DNA of 64,000 bases from Cerasicoccus sp. TK19100 (GTDB taxonomy: Bacteria; Verrucomicrobiota; Verrucomicrobiia; Opitutales; Cerasicoccaceae), in the NCBI RefSeq assembly GCF_027257155.1, contig NZ_JAPWDU010000002.1, forward strand, positions 1 to 64,000. The letters are read 5' to 3'. Positions within the stretch are counted from its first letter, which is position 1, and each line of letters starts with the position of its first letter. A program made the position numbers and the translations under genes. Positions 51,744-61,846 of the stretch are shown in pieces. Under the pieces are notes generated by a model. It was not told the DNA's origin. It worked only from the letters and a program-made list of their open reading frames with translations, and did not search any database.

Positions 51744-52520
51744 GTGCCGGACACCTTACGACTCGTCACCTTCAATATTGCGCATGGCCGCGGCCTGTCG
51801 CTTTACCAGAAATTCAGCTCGCCGGAGCGTATCAGGAAAAACCTGCGCGCCATCGGCGAGCTGATGGTGAAGGTCGATGCCGACATCGTCGCCATGCAGG
51901 AAGTCGACGAGGATTCGCATTGGAATTGGAATATCAACCTGCTCAAAGAAATCCAGGCGGTAGCTGGCTACGAATATGCCGAACTGGGCGTAAACAATCG
52001 CCGCACGGGCAAGCGTCCTCTGGCTTATGGCAACGCGATTTTGTCGCGCCATCGTCTTGAGCATTGGCACACGCAATCCTTTGGCGAGGCGACATTGGGC
52101 GAAAAAGGCTTTCTCTACGCGGAGATCGATTACAAGGGGCAAGTTGTGCCGCTACTGAATGCGCACCTGGATTTTCGCTCGCGCAAACGGCGGGTTGAGC
52201 AGGTGGAATCGATCATGGACTACATCATTGAAAACGCCCACCGAGGTCCTGATGAGCGTCCGCTGGCTCCGATCATTTGTGGCGATTTTAACAGCCGATC
52301 CAAGCCGCAGGCCGATGCGGTCAACCATCTGTTTCAGCACATTCTGAAGCACCGCGAGTATCACTTGTATCCGCGCGACAAACGAACATTCCCCGCACAT
52401 TTACCAAGTAAGACGATCGACTTCGTCTTCTTGCCGGAGCCTTATCGGATGACGCGCTGTGAAGTGCTGCCCGGCTTTTTATCAGATCACAAGCCGGTGC
52501 TACTGGAATTCGAGCTGTAA
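51744..52520 (+). CDS. Endonuclease/exonuclease/phosphatase-family protein
   Basis: A 258-residue protein starting at GTG 51744 (PDTLRLVTFNIAHGRGL after the initiator). The four catalytic motifs of the EEP fold are visible: 'LVTFNIAHG', 'IVAMQEVDED' with Glu, 'LLNAHLDFRS', 'IICGDFNSRSKP' with Asp/Asn, and 'SDHKPVLLEFEL' with the SDH motif at the end. No signal peptide. Hydrolyses phosphodiesters; likely DNA, RNA or a lipid headgroup. Family fit is strong; substrate unknown. Confidence 0.93.
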   Translation: MPDTLRLVTFNIAHGRGLSLYQKFSSPERIRKNLRAIGELMVKVDADIVAMQEVDEDSHWNWNINLLKEIQAVAGYEYAELGVNNRRTGKRPLAYGNAILSRHRLEHWHTQSFGEATLGEKGFLYAEIDYKGQVVPLLNAHLDFRSRKRRVEQVESIMDYIIENAHRGPDERPLAPIICGDFNSRSKPQADAVNHLFQHILKHREYHLYPRDKRTFPAHLPSKTIDFVFLPEPYRMTRCEVLPGFLSDHKPVLLEFEL

Positions 52521-52530
52521 GCGTTGTGGC

Positions 52531-53319
52531 CTACAGGTTCACCGGGCTTTCCAGCGTAAAAGCCAGCACTGAGCCCGAGGAATACTCGACATTGTCGCCC
52601 TTGTGTAAGAGGCCGCCCGCTGCACCACCTACGGCACCACCGGCCGCACCGTCGCCAGCGCCATCATTGAAGGCTCCGAAAATAGCGCCCATTGCTGCGC
52701 CCTTGGCGGCACCGCCCAACACGTCTTTGCCCGTTTCCCCAGCGGAGCTTTCCTGCTGAGTGCTGGTGCGCACAGCGACCATCTGGCCCTTGTAATTGAT
52801 AGCGTTAATCGTCAGCACCAGATCGGCTTTTTTGCGAATGATGCCAGCGGACTTGGCGCTGACGATCTCTCCCTGCAGCTGTGTGCCAGCGGGCAAAATC
52901 ACCTGATCGCCCACGCGTAAATCCGATACCAGGACGGCGGGGAAAGTCTCTCCGGCCTTCACGCTACCGGAGTTGATCGAACCCTGAAGCGAAGCAACCA
53001 GATTCGTGCCAGCCGGAATGGTCATGGCCGAAGGTGCCTCGGCTGGCGCGGCAGGAATGGGCCCAGGGATCGAAGCCGCCGCAGCACCTGGCCGATTCGG
53101 CGTCTCCTCGGAAAAGGTGATGCTGGCGATGTCCCCCCGGCTATATTCCTGTGTGGAGCCGTTGAAATAAAAGCGGACAACATCAGGCGTGCCGCCTTCG
53201 TAGGAACCTTTCAGCGTGGAGCCATTGCGTAACTCCAGCGTATCAGCGGATAGCGAAAATGATGCAAGCGCGAGCGCGGCAATCGTGAGTGAGCAGTGGT
53301 GGATAAGAAAAGATTTCAT
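52531..53319 (-). CDS. Secreted glycine-zipper protein
   Basis: A 262-residue exported protein with a signal peptide (MKSFLIHHCSLTIAALALASFSLSA in its part LTIAALALASFSLSA), 'LELRNGSTLKGSYEGGT' at the mature start, a Pro/Ala/Thr linker (about 75-105) with 'MTIPAGTNLVASLQGSIN', a beta domain and a glycine zipper near the C-terminus (GGAAKGAAMGAIFGA and GGAVGGAAGGLL). Related to the TonB/TrbI-like and surface-antigen families that share such folds, but not confidently placed. Converges on the EEP gene with a 10-base gap. Confidence 0.8.
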   Translation of the reverse strand: MKSFLIHHCSLTIAALALASFSLSADTLELRNGSTLKGSYEGGTPDVVRFYFNGSTQEYSRGDIASITFSEETPNRPGAAAASIPGPIPAAPAEAPSAMTIPAGTNLVASLQGSINSGSVKAGETFPAVLVSDLRVGDQVILPAGTQLQGEIVSAKSAGIIRKKADLVLTINAINYKGQMVAVRTSTQQESSAGETGKDVLGGAAKGAAMGAIFGAFNDGAGDGAAGGAVGGAAGGLLHKGDNVEYSSGSVLAFTLESPVNL

Positions 53320-53473
53320 GGGCGAGCTTTAAAGTAGTTTTCGGTTCGGCTAAAGTACAAAACATTCAGTTTTACAAGACGGTCTTCAAAAATACAGCAT
53401 TGTCACAATTGGCTGGTCATCGAGTAGGCAGCCGTTTGGATAACGGCCATATTATCGGCAAAAATTCCCCCAC

Positions 53474-55522
53474 ATGATGAAAACGCACGCCCCGATTATC
53501 CCTCATTTCGATGCGCTGCTGCACGGCGGCGACTATAACCCGGACCAGTGGCAGCACCGCCCGGACATTATTCAGGAGGACTACCGCCTGCAAAAACTCG
53601 CTGGCTGCAATGCCTTTAGCGTCGGCATCTTTGCCTGGACATCCTATGAGCCCGCCGATGGGCAATACGAGTTCGACTGGCTTGACCGCACGCTGGACGG
53701 CTTGGCTGCGCAGGGGAGTCGGGTCTTCTTGGCAACACCCTCCGGGGGCAAGCCCGCCTGGATGTCTCGCAAGTATCCGGAGATTCGCCGCGTGGCGGAG
53801 AATGGCTTGCGCGACACGCATAAGCGCCGACACAACCATTGCCAGAGCTCACCGGTTTACCGGGAAAAAATTGCCGCGATCAATGAGCGCCTCGCCGAGC
53901 GTTATGCGCATCACCGCGCTTTGGGTGGCTGGCATATTTCCAACGAGTATAGCGGCTCCTGTTACTGCGACGGTTGTCTGGGGGCATTCCGTCGCTGGCT
54001 GGAGGAACGCTACGGCTCGCTGGACCAACTCAACCGCGCCTGGTGGACCGAGTTTTGGAGCCATCGGTTTACCGACTTTGCCGAGATCGACCCGCGCGAC
54101 GAAAGCATCGACTGCCTGGCCCTCGACTGGAAGCGATTCACGACGTGGATCACGTGCGACTTCATGCAGCACGAGATCGCTGCGGTGCGCCAGCATTCCG
54201 ATCTGCCGGTGACGACCAACCTGATGGGCTATTTTGACGGGCTGGATTATTACCGCCTCGCTGAGCTTTGCGACTTCATCTCGGATGATAATTACCCTGA
54301 GTGGAATGGTCCCGATAAGGCGCATATTATTCAGTCGGTGGCGATGACTCATGACCAGCACCGGAGCATGAAGCAGAAGCCGTTCGTGCTGATTGAATCC
54401 ACGCCCAGTAACACGAATTGGCAGTCCTGCATGCACCACAAGCGCCCCGGTATTCACCGGTTGCAGATGCTACAGGCCATCGGTCACGGCGCTGATGGTG
54501 CCATGTATTTTCAGTGGCGCAAAGGGCAGGGCGGCTTTGAGAAATTCCATGGTGCCGTCGTCGACCACGAGGGCAGTGAAAACAGCCGTGTCTTCCGTGA
54601 AGTTGCCGAAGTGGGTGCGAGCCTTAAGCAAATTGCAGCCGCGCGGGGTGGCCACGTGGACGCGCCGGCAGCGATTATTTACGACTGGGATGCACGCTGG
54701 GGCTTCGAGCTTTCGGCAGGCCCAATCAGTGGTCCGAAAAAGCAATATGTCGCCACGTGCCAGGCATTCCATCGCCCGCTGTGGGCTGGCAGCGTACCGG
54801 TTGATGTCATTGAAAGCACGGCCTGCTTTGATGGCTATCGGTTGATCATTGCGCCTCAGCTGTTTATGTTGAAGCCGGGTGTTGCCGACGCCATGAAGCG
54901 CTTTGTGAAAGCCGGTGGCACGCTGTTAATGACTACCCTGTCTGGCATCGTAAATGAAAACAACAGCTGCTTCCTCGGCGGGTGGCCAGGTGATGGGCTG
55001 CGTGAACTCTTTGGCGTGTGGGTTGAAGAGACCGACGAATTTAACGACCACCATCCGGTGAGCATGACTTTCGCTGCGGGCAACCGCCTGGGGCTCACGG
55101 GCGACTTCGCGATGAACGCCAACATTGATTGCGTCCATGCCGAAAGTGCGGAGGTCCTGGCGACTTTTAAGGATGGCTTCTACGCCGGCCAACCGAGTTT
55201 CACGGTGAAGGAGTCGGGTAAGGGGCGCGCCTATTATTTGGCCGGTCGCTGCGGCGAAGATGCGCTTACGGCGATCGTTGAAAGCATCTGCCGCGAAGCC
55301 GGTGTTGCGTCCTGCATCCCCGAAAAGTTGCCTCCCGGCGTCGTGGCCCAATTGCGCGAGAACGAGTCGGGCCGTTTTTACTTTTTGCAGAACACGACCG
55401 AGCAAGCCCAGGAGCTACAGTTGGCGCATGCCTACGTGGATTTAATTGCCGGGGATGCCACGGGCAGCGTGGTTCAAATGCCGCCGATGGGGTCGCTGGT
55501 GCTCAAAGCAAAATCCGATTAA
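53474..55522 (+). CDS. Beta-galactosidase, glycoside hydrolase family 42
   Basis: A 682-residue cytoplasmic enzyme cleaving beta-galactosides. TIM barrel begins at 'HGGDYNPDQW'; acid/base E158 in 'GGWHISNEYSG', nucleophile E308 in 'VLIESTPSNTNW', and the structural zinc Cys C123, C163, C165 and C168 (NHCQSS ... SCYCDGC). A Gly-rich 'trimerisation' domain (from about 390) and a beta C-terminal domain follow. No signal peptide. A single gene, transcribed before the tmRNA. Substrate specificity could also be galactan oligosaccharide. Confidence 0.94.
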   Translation: MMKTHAPIIPHFDALLHGGDYNPDQWQHRPDIIQEDYRLQKLAGCNAFSVGIFAWTSYEPADGQYEFDWLDRTLDGLAAQGSRVFLATPSGGKPAWMSRKYPEIRRVAENGLRDTHKRRHNHCQSSPVYREKIAAINERLAERYAHHRALGGWHISNEYSGSCYCDGCLGAFRRWLEERYGSLDQLNRAWWTEFWSHRFTDFAEIDPRDESIDCLALDWKRFTTWITCDFMQHEIAAVRQHSDLPVTTNLMGYFDGLDYYRLAELCDFISDDNYPEWNGPDKAHIIQSVAMTHDQHRSMKQKPFVLIESTPSNTNWQSCMHHKRPGIHRLQMLQAIGHGADGAMYFQWRKGQGGFEKFHGAVVDHEGSENSRVFREVAEVGASLKQIAAARGGHVDAPAAIIYDWDARWGFELSAGPISGPKKQYVATCQAFHRPLWAGSVPVDVIESTACFDGYRLIIAPQLFMLKPGVADAMKRFVKAGGTLLMTTLSGIVNENNSCFLGGWPGDGLRELFGVWVEETDEFNDHHPVSMTFAAGNRLGLTGDFAMNANIDCVHAESAEVLATFKDGFYAGQPSFTVKESGKGRAYYLAGRCGEDALTAIVESICREAGVASCIPEKLPPGVVAQLRENESGRFYFLQNTTEQAQELQLAHAYVDLIAGDATGSVVQMPPMGSLVLKAKSD

Positions 55523-55539
55523 TCGGGCATGAGACCCAC

Positions 55540-55568
55540 TTGACAAATGCGGGGAAGTGCACGATATT
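55540..55568 (+). promoter_or_regulatory. Candidate sigma-70 promoter of ssrA
   Basis: TTGACA (55540-55545), 17 bases, GATATT (55563-55568); the -35 is perfect and the -10 matches four of six. It lies 55 bases before the mature tmRNA 5' end, as expected for a processed transcript. Confidence 0.6.
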
Positions 55569-55622
55569 CTACTCTTTGATCTTTGAGAGGCATTTCAAGG
55601 TCATGCCTCCCCGATATGCAAT

Positions 55623-55996
<374 letters not shown>

Positions 55997-55998
55997 GC

Positions 55999-56010
55999 GC
56001 ACTTCGGTGC
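55999..56010 (+). terminator. Small UUCG hairpin after tmRNA
   Basis: GCAC-TTCG-GTGC at 55999-56010 is a stable tetraloop hairpin 5 bases after the tmRNA CCA, followed by TAAAAATT rather than a T-run. A weak terminator or 3'-processing signal at best. Confidence 0.3.
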
Positions 56011-56069
56011 TAAAAATTAAAACCGCTTCCGAGCTTGCTCATCGATTGGGGTGGGGCAACTTAGTCGCC

Positions 56070-56903
56070 ATGAAGAAATGGGGAAAGTTCCTGCTCAATG
56101 TGGTGGCGCGCTGGATGCGGGCTGACGGGTTCGGGCTTTCCGCATCGATGTCTTTCTATATGCTGTTTTCGTCGGCACCGCTGATCGTGTTTGCGCTCAT
56201 GATTGCGGGGAAATTTCTGGGCGAGGACGGGGCACGGGATGCAGCGGTCGACTGGATGCAGAGCTTTATGTCGCACAAAGAGGCGGCGTCGTTGATCGGG
56301 ATGGTGAAGCCGGATGCCTTTGACCAACAAGGGTGGTGGCTGGCCGTGGTATCCGGGGTGACGCTGTTTTGGGCGGCCACCTTAATCTTTGTCCGCCTGC
56401 GCATCAGCGTGAATCGCCTGTTAGAGATCACCAGTTCGGACATGAAGCAGGCGGTGAAGCGCAGTTTGCTGGGCCGCTTGAATGCTTTTCTTTTTACATT
56501 GGCGGCAGGCCTGATCCTGGTGACGGGCATTCTGATCACGGCGATGGCACCGAAGTTAATTCCGCTGTTTTTGCCGCAACAATATGATTGGGCCAGCTAC
56601 GTAATCGACGTCACCAACGCCTTCATGGTGTTTGGCGCGGTGGCGGCGATTATCAAATTGCTCGCCGTGCATGCGCCGAGTTGGAAGGCGACGCTGATTG
56701 GCAGCGCATTCGTGCTAGGCTCGTTTGAGATTGGCCGCTTACTGGTAAATGTTTACTTGAGCCAGAGTGAAATCGCCTCGGCCTACGGTGCGGCGAACAC
56801 GCTGGTGGTCTTCCTGCTGTGGATTTATTATTCGACCCAGATGATGCTGTTTGGTGTTTGCATTGCAGGGGAGATTGATGGCGAAGTCGGGCAGAGGGAT
56901 TAG
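56070..56903 (+). CDS. YihY/BrkB-family inner-membrane protein
   Basis: A 277-residue protein with about six membrane helices. The start is the ATG at 56070 (MKKWGKFLLNVVARWM), placing 'GLSASMSFYMLFSSAPLIVF' as the first helix; earlier in-frame starts fall inside the tmRNA. Conserved family phrases: 'SFYMLFSSAPL', 'WAATLIFVRLRISVNRL', 'AKSVIDVTNAFM'-like helix, and 'GAANTLVVFLLWIYYSTQM' near the C-terminus. The molecular role is unknown (older names: BrkB, virulence factor). Transcribed toward prfA with a 70-base gap. Confidence 0.9.
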   Translation: MKKWGKFLLNVVARWMRADGFGLSASMSFYMLFSSAPLIVFALMIAGKFLGEDGARDAAVDWMQSFMSHKEAASLIGMVKPDAFDQQGWWLAVVSGVTLFWAATLIFVRLRISVNRLLEITSSDMKQAVKRSLLGRLNAFLFTLAAGLILVTGILITAMAPKLIPLFLPQQYDWASYVIDVTNAFMVFGAVAAIIKLLAVHAPSWKATLIGSAFVLGSFEIGRLLVNVYLSQSEIASAYGAANTLVVFLLWIYYSTQMMLFGVCIAGEIDGEVGQRD

Positions 56904-56973
56904 CGGAATTTCTTGCTAAGCGGGCGACTTTCCGTTTGTTTTTCGCGTTTCGCCGATATCACGGCCACACATC

Positions 56974-58071
56974 ATGGAAGGCATTCCCGACTTAGAACCA
57001 TTTCGCAAAAGGCGCGCCGAGCTCGACGAGTTGATGGCGGAGCCTGACTTTTTCTCCGACCAGAGCAAGGCTACGGAAGTCTCCCGCGAGCACACACACA
57101 TTTCCAACTTGCTTGAGCTTTACGACCGTTTGGCCAAGCTTGAGCGCGAGCTCGAGGAAAACCAGGCCATGGTCAATGACTCCTCGCTCGATGAGGAGCT
57201 CCGCGAAATGGCTCGTGAGGAGGTGGCCGAGGCCGAGAAAAAGCACGAGCCCTACCGACAGGAATTGCTGCTAGCCATGCTGCCGCCCGACCCAACGGAT
57301 TCGCGTAATACGATCGTGGAAATCCGAGGCGGCGCGGGAGGTAACGAGGCCAACATTTTTGCCGGCGATCTATATCGCATGTATCAACGCTTTGCGGATC
57401 GCCAGGGCTGGCGAGTCGAAGCCATGGGTATGAATGAGTCCGATGCTGGCGGTTTCCGCGAAGTCGCATTCCTGATCAGCGGAGAGGACGTCTATAAAAA
57501 GCTTAAGTACGAGAGCGGCGTTCACCGCGTGCAGCGTGTGCCGGAAACGGAATCTCAGGGCCGCATCCACACCTCTACGGCCACCGTTGCGGTGCTGCCG
57601 GAAGCTGAGGAAGTCGACGTGGAGATCCGCACTGAGGACCTCGAAATCACCACCTGCCGCGCCAGTGGTGCCGGTGGTCAGCACGTTAACAAGACGGAGT
57701 CCGCGGTCCAGATGACCCACATCCCGACGGGCATCATGGTCTATTGCGCGGATGAGCGTTCGCAGCTCAAAAACCGCGCTAAAGCGCTCAAAGTGCTTCG
57801 CTCCCGCTTGCTCGAAAGGAGGCAGAAGGAGGAGGCCGAGAAGTATGCCGCGCACCGCCGCAGCCAGGTGGGCACTGGGGACCGCTCGGAGCGCATTCGC
57901 ACGTATAATTTCCCGCAAAGCCGCCTGACCGACCACCGTATCGGCCTGACCTTGCACAGCCTGACTGCTGTCATGGACGGCGACTTGGACGAGATTATCG
58001 AATCCCTGACTCAAGCTGACAGCGCCGCGCGTTTGGAGGCACTGCTCGCCGAGGGTGCGCAAACTGTATAA
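56974..58071 (+). CDS. prfA: Peptide chain release factor 1
   Basis: A 365-residue class-I release factor. The stop-codon tripeptide region reads '[20 protein letters not shown]', so the RF1 PxT site is PET (instead of PAT/PVT); the catalytic loop is '[19 protein letters not shown]' with GGQ at about residues 231-233. This is RF1 (UAA/UAG) and not RF2 (SPF). Start at 56974 ([13 protein letters not shown]). ispE follows after 5 bases, so the pair should be cotranscribed. Confidence 0.96.
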   Translation: MEGIPDLEPFRKRRAELDELMAEPDFFSDQSKATEVSREHTHISNLLELYDRLAKLERELEENQAMVNDSSLDEELREMAREEVAEAEKKHEPYRQELLLAMLPPDPTDSRNTIVEIRGGAGGNEANIFAGDLYRMYQRFADRQGWRVEAMGMNESDAGGFREVAFLISGEDVYKKLKYESGVHRVQRVPETESQGRIHTSTATVAVLPEAEEVDVEIRTEDLEITTCRASGAGGQHVNKTESAVQMTHIPTGIMVYCADERSQLKNRAKALKVLRSRLLERRQKEEAEKYAAHRRSQVGTGDRSERIRTYNFPQSRLTDHRIGLTLHSLTAVMDGDLDEIIESLTQADSAARLEALLAEGAQTV

Positions 58072-58076
58072 GCCGG

Positions 58077-58961
58077 ATGCCGGAGCTAACGATTTTTTCG
58101 CCTGCGAAGATTAACCTCGTGCTCGCGATCACCGGTGTGCGTGAGGACGGGTTTCACGAACTCGTCAGCCTGGTGGCACCGGTCAATTTCGGCGACGAGA
58201 TTACTGTCGAGCTAGTGCCGGGGCAGGAGGGGGACGTCCTGACTTGCGATTTCCCGGGTGTGCCGACCGATGGCTCCAACCTGGCCTTGCGCGCGGTGAC
58301 GGCTTTTCGCCAAAAGCACCACTTTGCCGAAGGGGTGCGTATTCAGCTCGATAAGCGCATCCCGGCGGGTGCCGGATTGGGCGGTGGCAGCAGTAATGCT
58401 TCGGCCGTGCTGGCTGCGTTGAATCAGCTTACAGGTGAACCGCTTACCAATGCCGAGCTGATAGAATTGTCGGCCACATTAGGCTCGGATTGCCCGCTGT
58501 TTCTGGCGAAAAAACCCGTAATAATGAGGGGGCGTGGCGAACATTTGTCGGACCTGGAGCCCGCAGCAAATGACGCCTTAAAAGGCCAGCGCCTTATCAT
58601 CTTTAAGCCATCTTTTGGTGTCGAAACCGGGTGGGCTTACGGGCGGATGAAGGCTAACGGATCCTGGTATCTGCCGACCGAAAAAGCGGAGGACATGTTG
58701 TCTCAGTGGCAGGCATCTCCAAATAGCTCTAAAGTGCCGTTATTCAACAACATGCAGGATGCGGCGTTTGAGAAATATTTGGCGCTCCCCACTGTCCTGG
58801 AGCTGCTGCGTGAGCGCCATGCTGTCCGCTGCTTAATGAGCGGCAGTGGCAGTTCGTGCTTCGTGTGCCTGGAGGAGGGCGATGATGTTGCATCTATCAC
58901 TGCCACGATTCGTGAGTGCTTGGGGGAGGATGTTTTTTGCGTCGAAACCTCAATTGTTTGA
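58077..58961 (+). CDS. ispE: 4-diphosphocytidyl-2-C-methyl-D-erythritol kinase
   Basis: A 294-residue GHMP kinase of the MEP isoprenoid pathway. 'FSPAKINLVLAITGVREDGFHEL' in its parts SPAKINL and DGFHEL, the glycine-rich ATP loop PAGAGLGGGSSNASA (about 99-113), 'LGSDCPLFL', and 'MSGSGSSCFVC' near the C-terminus are all typical. Normal length. Coupled to prfA (5-base gap). Works in the same pathway as the ispG gene 17 kb away in this window. Confidence 0.96.
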   Translation: MPELTIFSPAKINLVLAITGVREDGFHELVSLVAPVNFGDEITVELVPGQEGDVLTCDFPGVPTDGSNLALRAVTAFRQKHHFAEGVRIQLDKRIPAGAGLGGGSSNASAVLAALNQLTGEPLTNAELIELSATLGSDCPLFLAKKPVIMRGRGEHLSDLEPAANDALKGQRLIIFKPSFGVETGWAYGRMKANGSWYLPTEKAEDMLSQWQASPNSSKVPLFNNMQDAAFEKYLALPTVLELLRERHAVRCLMSGSGSSCFVCLEEGDDVASITATIRECLGEDVFCVETSIV

Positions 58962-59088
58962 TTAATATTCGTCTCTCAATTAGCGCCAAAAGGACTGAAC
59001 GGAATTATCTTGCCTGTATCGTGAGTCGAACCAATCTGTAAAGAATACCGACACCGTCGGATACTTCCCCCTGCAAGACACTGATTGA

Positions 59089-60861
59089 ATGGATTCCGAT
59101 AAGCCTAAAGAGATCATCCTGGACGGCATCGCAGCTTCTCCTGGAGTTGCGCATGGATTGGCTTTCGTTATCTTGCAGAAGGAGTTAGAGATTCCGGTTT
59201 ACGAGATTCCTACCAAACAGCTGGAGCACGAGAAGGAGCGTTTTGAAAAAGCGCTGCTGGAGGCCCGCCGCCAGATTGCAGAAATCCGCCACGAGATTGC
59301 CGGGCGTTTGGGGGAGAACGAAGCGCGCATTTTTGACGCACATATCATGGTCCTTGAGGACCGCGCTTTGATCGAGGAAACGCTTCGGGAAATGGAGGAC
59401 ACCGGCTACAACGTCGAGTATTGTTTCCGCGAGGTGAGTAACCGATTCATTGAAGCCTTTGAGGCCCTGCAGGATGATTACCTGAAGGAGCGCGTTAAGG
59501 ACATCGAGGACGTCTCCCGCCGTGTTTTGCAGATCCTGCTTGGGCAGACTCAGCGCAACCTGATGGAGTTGGTCAACGAGCGCATTATCGTCTCCGAGGA
59601 CATCACACCGTCGGAGGCCGCGAGTTTTGATAAAAAGAGAATTTTAGGCGTTGTGACGGACTCCGGCAGCCGCACCAGCCACGCCGTCATCATGGCGCGT
59701 TCACTGGGCGTCCCGGCTGTCGTTGGTTTGCACAATGCCTCAGAACAGCTTGATAATGAGGACTATATCCTGATCGATGGTTATGATGGCATTGTCATCA
59801 TCAACCCCTCGGAGGAGACCCTGTTCCGCTACGGTGAGCTGAAAAGCGAACGCCAGAATATTCAGCGTGTCTTTGAGAGTTCGGCGCTTTTGCCGGCGAC
59901 CACGGCCGATGGGCATCGCCTTGAGATCGGTGCCAATATCGGCGGTCCGGAAGACTGTGAATCCGCCCTGGAGCGAGGCGCAGAAGGTGTGGGGCTTTAC
60001 CGCACGGAGGCGCTGTTTATGCAGCAGGACGCCTTTCCGGACGAGGAAGACCAGTATCAGGCTTACCGGGAGGTGGCGGAGGCCTTGTCCCCGCATCCGG
60101 TGATTTTACGAACGCTGGACTTAGGCGGCGATAAGCACCTGTCCGACTATTTTGTCCAGAACGAGAACAATCCATTTATGGGCTTCCGGGCGATTCGTTT
60201 CTGCCTGGAGCATCGGGATTTGTTTAAGGACCAGCTCCGCGCAATCCTTCGCGCCAGTGCCGTCGGCAACGTGAAGATCATGTATCCGATGATCAGCTCG
60301 GCCGAAGAATTGATTGCCGCCAATCTGCTGCTCGAAGAGGCAAAAAAGGAGTGCCGCGAGCGCGGACAGAAGTTTGATAAGGACATCCAAGTCGGCGCGA
60401 TGATCGAGATACCTGGTGCCGCCTATACCTGCGATCTGCTGGCCGAGCATTGTGATTTTTTCAGTATCGGGACCAATGATTTGATCCAATACCTTCTCGC
60501 GGTGGATCGCGTAAATGATCGCATTGCCCACCTCTATGAGCCGAATCATCCGGCGGTCATCCGTACGTTAAAAGTGATCATCGAAACAGCCAACAAGCAC
60601 AATGTCCATGTGGGTGTCTGTGGGGAAATGGCAGGCGATCCAATCTACGTGCCGCTGCTGTTCGGATTGGGTGCCGATGAGATCAGCGCGACTGGAACGG
60701 TTTTGCCGGAAATAAAATATTTAATCCGCAAAATGAAGCTGTCGGAGGCGAAGGATCTTGCAAAACGCATTCTCCGCGAATCGGACCCTCATGCAATTCG
60801 CAATCAGTTGACTAAGTTCTACGAGACGCAAATGCGCGACGTTTTGGAGCAAATCGACTAA
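59089..60861 (+). CDS. ptsI: Phosphoenolpyruvate-protein phosphotransferase (PTS enzyme I)
   Basis: A 590-residue cytoplasmic EI that transfers phosphate from PEP to HPr. N-terminal phosphohistidine domain with H198 in 'DSGSRTSHAVIMARSLGVP'; PEP-binding C-terminal barrel with 'GVGLYRTEALFMQ', 'RTLDLGGDKHL', 'ANPFMGFRAIRFCLEHR'-type residues, 'GAMIEIPGAAYTCDLLAEH' and the active Cys in 'GVCGEMAGDP'. No GAF domain, so it is the carbohydrate-PTS type rather than EI-Ntr. No HPr gene is next to it. A likely phosphate source for the EIIA domain of the diadenylate cyclase fusion. Confidence 0.95.
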   Translation: MDSDKPKEIILDGIAASPGVAHGLAFVILQKELEIPVYEIPTKQLEHEKERFEKALLEARRQIAEIRHEIAGRLGENEARIFDAHIMVLEDRALIEETLREMEDTGYNVEYCFREVSNRFIEAFEALQDDYLKERVKDIEDVSRRVLQILLGQTQRNLMELVNERIIVSEDITPSEAASFDKKRILGVVTDSGSRTSHAVIMARSLGVPAVVGLHNASEQLDNEDYILIDGYDGIVIINPSEETLFRYGELKSERQNIQRVFESSALLPATTADGHRLEIGANIGGPEDCESALERGAEGVGLYRTEALFMQQDAFPDEEDQYQAYREVAEALSPHPVILRTLDLGGDKHLSDYFVQNENNPFMGFRAIRFCLEHRDLFKDQLRAILRASAVGNVKIMYPMISSAEELIAANLLLEEAKKECRERGQKFDKDIQVGAMIEIPGAAYTCDLLAEHCDFFSIGTNDLIQYLLAVDRVNDRIAHLYEPNHPAVIRTLKVIIETANKHNVHVGVCGEMAGDPIYVPLLFGLGADEISATGTVLPEIKYLIRKMKLSEAKDLAKRILRESDPHAIRNQLTKFYETQMRDVLEQID

Positions 60862-60881
60862 TTTTGCCGATTTTCAGACGA

Positions 60882-61829
60882 TCAGGAGCGCGCCCAAACG
60901 CGCAGGCTGCTGAGGAGAAAATACTCCAGCGCCGCTGCTTCCTGGAAGTTTACTTCGAGCAGCCCGGCTGATTTTTCGAGTAGCTGAACCGCCTGATCCA
61001 AGCGTCGACCCGCACCGTTGGTGTCCTCGGTTTGCAAGGCGGCATTGCGGGTTTGTTCTTCGATTTCGGCGAGCATACGTCCACGCAGGCTCTTCATGTA
61101 GCCGGTCTCCATGGCGACGATTTGGTCATCGGTCATCGATTCAGGCAGGGTCAGCTTGAACTCCTTCCAAGCCTCGCCAGAGAGTTCGTTTTTGATGCCG
61201 ACAAAGCGGGTGATGAGCCCGTAGGCACCAAGGATCAGCTCTGGTGCAGAGCTGCGGTTGGCACCGCGGCCGGCCAACTCCAGTAGAGTGGAGTAGTCGG
61301 CAAGCCATTGTTTCCAATCCGCAGACTGAATGCGGTCCCGATCTGCAGGGAAGTTGACGAGGAGGCATCGGCTGCGAATCGTGGCCAGCAAATCATAAGG
61401 GCGGGTGGTGATCAGGAAAATCGTTGTTTCCGCCGGTGGTTCCTCCAGTGTCTTGAGAAAGGCGTTGGCAGCCTGGGTTTGCAGGCGGTCAGCCTCGTAG
61501 ATCACGGCGACTTTTGCGCCGCCCTGGTTGGAGGTTTGCTGAATGTTGCGGTTCAGGTCGCGAATGTCGTCCGTGCCGATGCGTCGCATCTTATTGGACG
61601 GGCGTACGCTGAAGAAGTCCGGATGGCTGGCAGGCTCCGGTGTATTCAGCAGACGGCTGGCTAGTTGGCGGCAGCCGTCATCCAAGGTTTCGAGGCTAGC
61701 CCCCTGCAGCAATAAAGCATGTGCTAGACGCCCTTGGGCAAATGCGTCTTGTAGGACGGTGAGGGGGCTGTTGGCGTCGACTGTTTCGTTCACGGAAGAC
61801 AGGGAAGTGAATCCCGCATCTTCCGCCAA
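60882..61829 (-). CDS. holB: DNA polymerase III delta' subunit
   Basis: A 315-residue clamp-loader subunit. 'RLAHALLLQGASLETLDDGCR' (degenerate Walker A, as delta' does not bind ATP), 'VAVIYEADRLQTQAANAFLKTLEEPP', cut to the key EADRLQTQAANAFLKTLE, then 'TIFLITTRPYDLLATIRSRC' with the Ser-Arg-Cys sensor and a C-terminal collar domain. The zinc Cys of many DnaX/delta' proteins between residues 50 and 80 are absent. Convergent with ptsI, 21 bases apart. Confidence 0.9.
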   Translation of the reverse strand: MAEDAGFTSLSSVNETVDANSPLTVLQDAFAQGRLAHALLLQGASLETLDDGCRQLASRLLNTPEPASHPDFFSVRPSNKMRRIGTDDIRDLNRNIQQTSNQGGAKVAVIYEADRLQTQAANAFLKTLEEPPAETTIFLITTRPYDLLATIRSRCLLVNFPADRDRIQSADWKQWLADYSTLLELAGRGANRSSAPELILGAYGLITRFVGIKNELSGEAWKEFKLTLPESMTDDQIVAMETGYMKSLRGRMLAEIEEQTRNAALQTEDTNGAGRRLDQAVQLLEKSAGLLEVNFQEAAALEYFLLSSLRVWARS

Positions 61830-61846
61830 CGAAAATCTTCGCCGAT

